Shown here: piece after piece, positions 5,584-9,741 of the stretch | Numbering within the stretch: the stretch's first letter is position 1 | Layout of the letters: each line of letters begins with the position of its first letter | Assembly (NCBI GenBank): GCA_902796635.1 | Contig: CADBPU010000091.1 | Coordinates: forward strand, 1 to 9,741 | Reading direction: 5' to 3' | Length of the DNA: 9,741 nucleotides | Source: an uncultured Eubacteriales bacterium | GTDB lineage: Bacteria; Bacillota; Clostridia; Christensenellales; UBA1242 | Made by a program: the position numbers and the translations under genes | Notes under the pieces: generated by a model | What the model saw: the letters and a program-made list of their open reading frames with translations, nothing else | Database searches by the model: none | Told to the model about the DNA's origin: nothing

Positions 5584-6597
5584 TTATTCGTTATCTACTT
5601 TTGCCATATAAGAGATAAGGTCAACTGTTTTGTTGCTATAACCCCACTCGTTGTCATACCATGCAACCAATTTCACAAATTGTTCGTTTAGCATAATTCC
5701 GGAAGCAGAATCAAAAATAGATGTTCTTGGGTCAGTAATAAAATCAGTACTTACAACTGGTTCTTCTGTATAGCCAAGTATTCCTTTCATTTCGCCAACG
5801 CTTGCCTTCTTTACAGCATTTTTAATCTCGTCATAAGTTGTAGGTCTTGCAAGACGACAAGTCAAATCTACTGCACTGACATCTGCTGTTGGAACTCTAA
5901 AACTCATGCCAGTAAGTTTGCCTTTGAGTTCTGGTATAACATCGCCAACTGCCTTTGCTGCGCCTGTTGAACTTGGAATGATATTCATTGCTGCTGCTCT
6001 GCCACCACGCCAATCTTTTTTGCTTGCGCCGTCAACAATAAGTTGAGTTGCTGTGTAGCTGTGAATGGTTGTCATAAGTCCTTCAACAATGCCAAAATTG
6101 TCATTGATAACTTTTGCAAGTGGTGCCAAGCAATTCGTTGTGCAACTTGCATTTGAAACTATGTTCATATCTTTTGTGTACTTTTTGTTATTTACACCCA
6201 TAACAAACATTGGCATTTCTTTGCCCGGTGCTGTAACAATAACTTTTTTTGCACCAGAACTTAAATGCACTTGTGCTTTGTCTGCACTTGTAAACTTTCC
6301 TGTTGCTTCTGCAATATATTCCGCACCATACTCTGCCCAGTTCAATTTTGTTGGGTCAAGTTCTGCATAAAATCTAATAAATTTTCCATTGATTTTGAGA
6401 CCATTTTCAACAACTTCAATATCCGCATCAAGTTTTCCATGCATGCTGTCATAAGTTAATAAATATTTTGCATAGTCTGGTGCAATAAATGGGTCATTTA
6501 CTGCAACAACTTCAACATCACTTCTTTTAAGTGCAACTCTCAAAATTAGTCTTCCTATTCTTCCAAATCCATTGATACCAATTTTTGCTATTTTCAT
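5584..6597 (-). CDS. gap: Glyceraldehyde-3-phosphate dehydrogenase
   Basis: This glycolytic enzyme oxidises glyceraldehyde 3-phosphate to 1,3-bisphosphoglycerate with NAD and phosphate. The 337-residue protein is full length. The Rossmann start INGFGRIGR (8-16) leads to N34-D35, where the Asp indicates NAD preference. The catalytic motif SNASCTTNCLAP contains C152, and H179 (TTIHSYTATQ) is the partner histidine. WYDNEWGYSNK near the end is also characteristic. The overall wording (VNDPFI, YDSMHGK, NIIPSSTGAAKAVG, GKLTGMSFRVPT, LGYTEEPVVSTDF) resembles E. coli GapA and eukaryotic cytosolic GAPDH more than the gap of Bacillus or Clostridium pasteurianum. AAGGAG is about 7 nt before the ATG. The gene lies 28 bp downstream of the M29 aminopeptidase gene and shares its transcript, as no promoter is seen in the gap. 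Confidence 0.97.
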   Translation of the reverse strand: MKIAKIGINGFGRIGRLILRVALKRSDVEVVAVNDPFIAPDYAKYLLTYDSMHGKLDADIEVVENGLKINGKFIRFYAELDPTKLNWAEYGAEYIAEATGKFTSADKAQVHLSSGAKKVIVTAPGKEMPMFVMGVNNKKYTKDMNIVSNASCTTNCLAPLAKVINDNFGIVEGLMTTIHSYTATQLIVDGASKKDWRGGRAAAMNIIPSSTGAAKAVGDVIPELKGKLTGMSFRVPTADVSAVDLTCRLARPTTYDEIKNAVKKASVGEMKGILGYTEEPVVSTDFITDPRTSIFDSASGIMLNEQFVKLVAWYDNEWGYSNKTVDLISYMAKVDNE

Positions 6598-6625
6598 ATG
6601 TTTTCTCCTTTAATCACTTTTCAAA

Positions 6626-7744
6626 TTATTTCAAATTTTCTGGATTAAGCCCTTTAAGTTCATCCAAAACAAACAAACCATCACGTCTAATAAGTTTATC
6701 ATCAAACCATATTTCTCCGCCACCATATTCTTTTCTTTGGCACAAAACCATATCCCAGTGCACAGCACTGTTGTTGCCGTTGTAGGCGTCATTATAACAA
6801 CTACCCGGTGTGAAATGAATGCTTCCGCAAATCTTTTCATCAAATAAAATATCGAGCATTGGTTCCAAAATATAAGGATTTAAGCCAAAAGAGAACTCGC
6901 CAACATATCTTGCGCCTTCATCTGTATCAAAGATTTGATTGAGATACAAATTTCCACCATTTGAGCAGGTTGCATTGATAATCTTTCCGTCCTTAAATTC
7001 TAGGCAAACATTATCAAAACGTCTGCCAGAATATAGTGTTGGAATATTGTATGTTATTTTTCCGTTTACACTATTTTTTACAGGTGCTGTATAAACTTCT
7101 CCGTCAGGAATATTCATTTCGCCAGCACATTTCACTGCTTTTATGCCTTTAATACTAAAAGTCAAATCAGTGTTTGGTGCAACAATTCTAACCTTGTCAG
7201 TTCTTTCCATAAGTTCTTTAAGGGGCGTCATTGCATCGTTCATTTTTTGATAATTAAGATTGCAAACATTATAAAAATGTTTTTCAAATGCTTCTGTGCT
7301 CATATTTGAAAGTTGAGCAAGTGCACCTGTTGGATATTTCAAAATAACCCACTTTGTTTTTTCAACTCTTATGTCATGATGAATCGGCTTTGAATAATAA
7401 ATTGAACGAATTTGCATTTTGTCTTGTGGCACATCGCTGAGTTCATAGACATTATCGCCACTTGATATGCCAATATATGCGTCCATATCTTCAAATATTT
7501 GCTTCATATACTTGGTGCAAAGTTCTGTATGTTCAATATTACTGCCACTTATTATTTCTCTTTGAAGTGAACTATCCGTCATGTGTAAAAAGGGATATGC
7601 ATTTTGTCTGTATATCTCCTTTACAATTTCTTTTACTAAATTTTTTGCACATGGCGAAAACTCAATCAAAACTTTTTCTTTTGGCTTTATTTTACAGCTA
7701 TAATTAACTAAATTTTTTGCCAAAATTGTATCTTTATTTTCCAT
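6626..7744 (-). CDS. M29-family (AmpS/PepS-type) metallo-aminopeptidase
   Basis: Peptidases of this family remove N-terminal residues from peptides using two metal ions in the cytoplasm. The protein has 372 residues, near the shorter members of the family (about 370-410). The metal-binding residues can be placed by comparison with the Thermus enzyme: E216 (in NIPDGEVYTAP), E283 (VGEFSFG), H310 (GSIHFTPG), Y317, H329 and D331 (AVHWDMV). Spacings such as H to Y of seven residues and HxD agree with the family. There is no signal peptide. GAGG lies 5 nt before the ATG. The gene is followed 28 bp on by gap, and no functional link between the two is obvious. An active enzyme is expected since all ligands are kept. 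Confidence 0.9.
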   Translation of the reverse strand: MENKDTILAKNLVNYSCKIKPKEKVLIEFSPCAKNLVKEIVKEIYRQNAYPFLHMTDSSLQREIISGSNIEHTELCTKYMKQIFEDMDAYIGISSGDNVYELSDVPQDKMQIRSIYYSKPIHHDIRVEKTKWVILKYPTGALAQLSNMSTEAFEKHFYNVCNLNYQKMNDAMTPLKELMERTDKVRIVAPNTDLTFSIKGIKAVKCAGEMNIPDGEVYTAPVKNSVNGKITYNIPTLYSGRRFDNVCLEFKDGKIINATCSNGGNLYLNQIFDTDEGARYVGEFSFGLNPYILEPMLDILFDEKICGSIHFTPGSCYNDAYNGNNSAVHWDMVLCQRKEYGGGEIWFDDKLIRRDGLFVLDELKGLNPENLK

Positions 7745-7760
7745 TTATACCTCAAAATAA

Positions 7761-7789
7761 TATTAAACATTTCAAAAATAATTATTCAA
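7761..7789 (-). promoter_or_regulatory. Possible promoter of the aminopeptidase-gap operon
   Basis: On the minus strand TTGAAT (7789-7784) and TTAATA (7766-7761) are 17 bp apart, with a TG in extended position before the -10. The predicted start, near 7754, is one base upstream of the GAGG SD, giving a leader of about 10 nt. An alternative -10, TAATAT, overlaps it by one base shift. Confidence 0.4.
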
Positions 7790-7807
7790 TATTTAATATC
7801 ATAAGAT

Positions 7808-7836
7808 AAAAAACTTAATTTTTACTTTTCATCAAG
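7808..7836 (-). terminator. Weak intrinsic terminator at the end of the glycosyltransferase-like gene
   Basis: On the minus strand CTTGAT (7836-7831) can pair with ATTAAG (7819-7814), with one G-U pair and an 11-nt loop, followed directly by six T. The hairpin overlaps the last codons and stop of the gene. The stem is short, so termination may be partial. Confidence 0.4.
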
Positions 7837-8655
7837 ATATTTTATTTTTGTCTTTTTATAAACAAAACCTTTATACAAGTTATATAGACCAATAACCGCA
7901 AAAACAATCATAAGTCCAATACCAATCAAAACATACATTGAGCGATTTGTTGCATCAATTAGTTTTGAAGTAAAAATTAACACAAATAGCATTGCCAAAG
8001 ATAGCAGTAAAGATGTGCAACCAAAAAACAAATTTTTGTTAAAAACTTTTTCGTGATTTTTTACTTTAAGTATTTCATTTGAATATAAAACGGTGACTCT
8101 GAAATCAACCCAACAATCAAAATTTCTTAAATAATAATTTTTTTGTGGAAATTCTTTGATAACTTCAACAACATTATCTGCAAAAAGTTGAAATGTTCTC
8201 ATTGCTCTAAAATCTTTGTTTAGACCTGCAACACCAACCAACAAATCACCAAGTTTTCTAAATATTTTGCCAAAAAAGTTGCCGATTTTTTGAAAGAAAT
8301 TTTGTTTTTCTTTTTCTTTTTTGATAAGAACAATCTGTGCTTTGTTTTCCCACTCAACCAAAAGTTTCAACAAATAATCTTTATAATTCAAGTCATTTAG
8401 GTCTGCAACAATAACACAATTTCCATTTGCTTTTTCAAAGCCATCTGTAATGCAATCATTATAACTTTGGCCTTTTTCAATTTGATAAAACATAAAGTGT
8501 GAATCTGTTGGTGCATCTGCTGGAAGTTCTCCACTATAATAATACAAAACTTCAAAATCGTATTTATCCTTAAAAAATTCGGTCAATCCATTAATTGTTT
8601 GACCTAATCTATTTAAGTTTTCAAAAACAGGCGAAATTATCGAAACTTTTTTCAT
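7822..8655 (-). CDS. Divergent GtrB/DPM1-like family-2 glycosyltransferase-type membrane protein
   Basis: Family-2 enzymes of the GtrB/DPM1 kind move a sugar from a nucleotide donor to a polyprenyl phosphate at the membrane. The 277-residue protein opens with the family signature KKVSIISPVFENLNRLGQTI. It keeps the N-terminal GT-A rhythm to about residue 115, has KDFRAM (147-152) where relatives have GDFRLM, and ends with two membrane helices (about 207-229 and 240-262). Key positions look eroded: the usual acidic pair after the second strand is replaced by VLYYYSGE, and the DxD-type DADLQ motif reads ADLNDLN (84-90). It is also shorter than the usual 310-330. It may have altered specificity or be a pseudoenzyme, so no substrate is proposed. 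AAGGAG lies 5 nt before the ATG. It is divergent from the aldolase gene and apparently monocistronic. Confidence 0.7.
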   Translation of the reverse strand: MKKVSIISPVFENLNRLGQTINGLTEFFKDKYDFEVLYYYSGELPADAPTDSHFMFYQIEKGQSYNDCITDGFEKANGNCVIVADLNDLNYKDYLLKLLVEWENKAQIVLIKKEKEKQNFFQKIGNFFGKIFRKLGDLLVGVAGLNKDFRAMRTFQLFADNVVEVIKEFPQKNYYLRNFDCWVDFRVTVLYSNEILKVKNHEKVFNKNLFFGCTSLLLSLAMLFVLIFTSKLIDATNRSMYVLIGIGLMIVFAVIGLYNLYKGFVYKKTKIKYLDEK

Positions 8656-8674
8656 TAATACTCCTTATGATATT

Positions 8675-8680
8675 ATTATA
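8675..8680 (-). promoter_or_regulatory. -10 box of the glycosyltransferase-like gene
   Basis: A consensus TATAAT on the minus strand (8680-8675) lies 19 nt before the ATG. The start would be near 8668, so the leader is about 13 nt and consists of little more than the AAGGAG SD. The -35 is weak (TTTATT, 16 bp upstream) and there is no TG extension. Confidence 0.45.
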
Positions 8681-8751
8681 AGTGAAAAGTTAAAATAATA
8701 AAAGCAAAATTGACCTTTTTTATAAAATTTTATTATGAATTACAAGTTTTA

Positions 8752-8760
8752 TGATATAAT
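8752..8760 (+). promoter_or_regulatory. Extended -10 promoter of the aldolase gene
   Basis: TGATATAAT is a perfect extended -10, identical to that before lspA. Transcription would start near 8767, leaving about 17 nt before the ATG at 8784. No good -35 is found at 16-18 bp. A TTGACC at 8710-8715 lacks a well-spaced -10 (only TATTAT at 15 bp or TATGAA at 18 bp) and may be a second, weaker promoter. Confidence 0.6.
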
Positions 8761-8783
8761 GACAATATAGATTGGAGGCAGAA

Positions 8784-9698
8784 ATGGAATTAAAAAATGG
8801 TTCTTATCTCTTGAACAAAGCAAAAAAAGGTAAATATGCTGTTGGTGCTTTTAATTTTAGCAATTTGGAACAATTAAAAGCAATACTAAACGCTGCAAGC
8901 AAAAAAAATAGTGATGTAATAGTTCAAGTGAGTTCAAGCGCAATTAAATATATGGGACTAAATGTCATTGTTCCTATGGCCACTGCCCTTGCAAAAGATT
9001 TGGACATTGCTGTTTGCCTAAATTTGGACCATGGAAAAGATTTTGAAATTGTAAAACAATGTGTTGATGCTGGTTTTACTAATGTTATGATTGATGCTTC
9101 GAGTTTAAGTTTTGAAGAAAATGTAAAAATTACAAAACAATGCGTGGAATATGCACACAAATTTGGTGTGAGTGTAGAAGCCGAAATTGGAAGTTTGAAA
9201 GGTGTTGAAGACGAAGTTGTTGCAAAAGAGAGTTTGTTTACAAAGCCACAAGATGCCAAAAAATTTGTTGAACTCACTGGCGTTGATAGTCTCGCTATCA
9301 GTATTGGTACAAGTCATGGTGCATATAAATTTGAAGGAAAAAGTCATTTGGATATTGAAAGATTGAAGGAAATTGAAAAAGCAACAAATATTCCACTTGT
9401 TTTGCATGGTGCAAGTGGTGTTGGTGAAGAACTAAAACAAAAATTCGTTGCAAGTGGTGGCAAAATTGGCAATGCAAATGGTGTGAGTGATGAAAATTTG
9501 ATTGAAGCAATAAAATTTGGAATATGCAAAGTCAATGTAGACACAGATTTGCGCATTGCATTTACAACAGGAATAAGAAATAAATTGAAAGATGAAACAA
9601 ATTTCAATCCACGTGATTACTTACTTGAAGGGATAAAAGAAATTGAATACGAAGTATCAAAAAGAATTGATATATTGAACAAAAATAGAATCAATTAA
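8784..9698 (+). CDS. fba: Class II fructose-bisphosphate aldolase
   Basis: This zinc-dependent enzyme cleaves fructose 1,6-bisphosphate to dihydroxyacetone phosphate and glyceraldehyde 3-phosphate, or the reverse. From the chosen ATG it has 304 residues, a normal class II length. Visible active-site residues are D82 (catalytic) and H83 (metal) in NLDHG, E134 in VEAEIG, H178 in GTSHGAYK, H208 in LHGASG, and the phosphate-binding NVDTDLR (251-257). Tagatose-bisphosphate aldolases share these motifs, but FbaA-type is the default reading. A TTG at 8772 would add four residues, but it overlaps the SD GGAGG (8774-8778), which is 5 nt before the ATG at 8784, so the ATG is preferred. The product feeds the gap enzyme encoded elsewhere in the window, though on another transcript. 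Confidence 0.95.
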   Translation: MELKNGSYLLNKAKKGKYAVGAFNFSNLEQLKAILNAASKKNSDVIVQVSSSAIKYMGLNVIVPMATALAKDLDIAVCLNLDHGKDFEIVKQCVDAGFTNVMIDASSLSFEENVKITKQCVEYAHKFGVSVEAEIGSLKGVEDEVVAKESLFTKPQDAKKFVELTGVDSLAISIGTSHGAYKFEGKSHLDIERLKEIEKATNIPLVLHGASGVGEELKQKFVASGGKIGNANGVSDENLIEAIKFGICKVNVDTDLRIAFTTGIRNKLKDETNFNPRDYLLEGIKEIEYEVSKRIDILNKNRIN

Positions 9699-9713
9699 TT
9701 ATTTTATAATTAA
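9695..9713 (+). repeat. A/T hairpin overlapping the aldolase stop codon
   Basis: TTAATTAT (9695-9702) and ATAATTAA (9706-9713) form a perfect 8-bp stem with loop TTT. It contains no G or C and no T-run follows, so it is at best a weak terminator. The A-run and CTCAGT at 9723-9736 may be the first half of a stronger terminator cut by the window edge. Confidence 0.3.
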
Positions 9714-9741
9714 AATAAGCATAAAAAAAACTCAGTAAAAA

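Noticed and set aside
7760..7799. Inverted repeat ATATTAAA...TTTAATAT before the aminopeptidase gene
   Set aside because: The stem is A/T only with a 24-nt loop and overlaps the proposed promoter. It is within chance expectation for this composition.
8924..9607. Antisense frames over the aldolase gene
   Set aside because: They overlap one another and the aldolase, which has all active-site motifs, and none has a plausible start signal.
155..9698. Alternative genetic code (TGA read as tryptophan), as in some AT-rich Gram-positive relatives
   Set aside because: All conserved proteins are complete without in-frame TGA, and tryptophans such as the WW of LspA and those of gap are TGG.
9719..9741. 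A-run followed by CTCAGT at the right edge
   Set aside because: It may be half of an intrinsic terminator for the aldolase gene, but the other half is outside the window, so it cannot be called.

Overview
The window is AT-rich DNA from what looks like a low-GC Gram-positive bacterium (Bacillota, clostridial side). The grounds are strong Shine-Dalgarno (SD) sites, SepF rather than a Gram-negative divisome protein, a sepF/lspA/rluD gene order that echoes the Firmicutes division operon, and short A/T-rich terminators. The code appears standard: conserved tryptophans are TGG and no gene is broken by TGA. Eleven complete protein genes and the 5' end of a twelfth fill almost the whole window. I see no RNA genes, mobile elements or CRISPR, and no gene-free stretch of 300 bases.

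Left block, minus strand (about 2927 down to 1): a membrane-anchored protein with a SPOR-like domain, sepF (cell division), lspA (lipoprotein signal peptidase), rluD-type pseudouridine synthase, and the start of a gene for an exported or membrane protein cut by the window edge. The first two genes point to the septum and cell wall, and lspA and rluD are their usual companions. The ylmG, divIVA and ileS genes that often sit between sepF and lspA are absent.

Centre: groES and groEL diverge from the left block on the plus strand. There is no CIRCE operator. The groES leader is about 60 nt and contains an inverted repeat and a U-tract that can pair with the SD. A hairpin at 5008-5038 ends groEL and also the convergent gene for a zinc-ribbon/TM2-domain membrane protein.

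Right block: an M29 aminopeptidase gene followed 28 bp later by gap (glyceraldehyde-3-phosphate dehydrogenase), both on the minus strand and ending in a palindromic terminator. Next come a divergent, probably degenerate family-2 glycosyltransferase-like membrane protein (minus) and, back to back with it, class II fructose-bisphosphate aldolase (plus). Gap and aldolase are both glycolytic.

The content is mostly housekeeping and I did not find a convincing new system. The most interesting threads are: (1) promoters whose -10 box lies so near the start codon that leaders would be only about 0-17 nt, including an apparently leaderless lspA; (2) the contrasting long groES leader with thermometer-like pairing; (3) the SPOR-like partner of sepF; (4) a GtrB/DPM1-like protein lacking canonical catalytic motifs.
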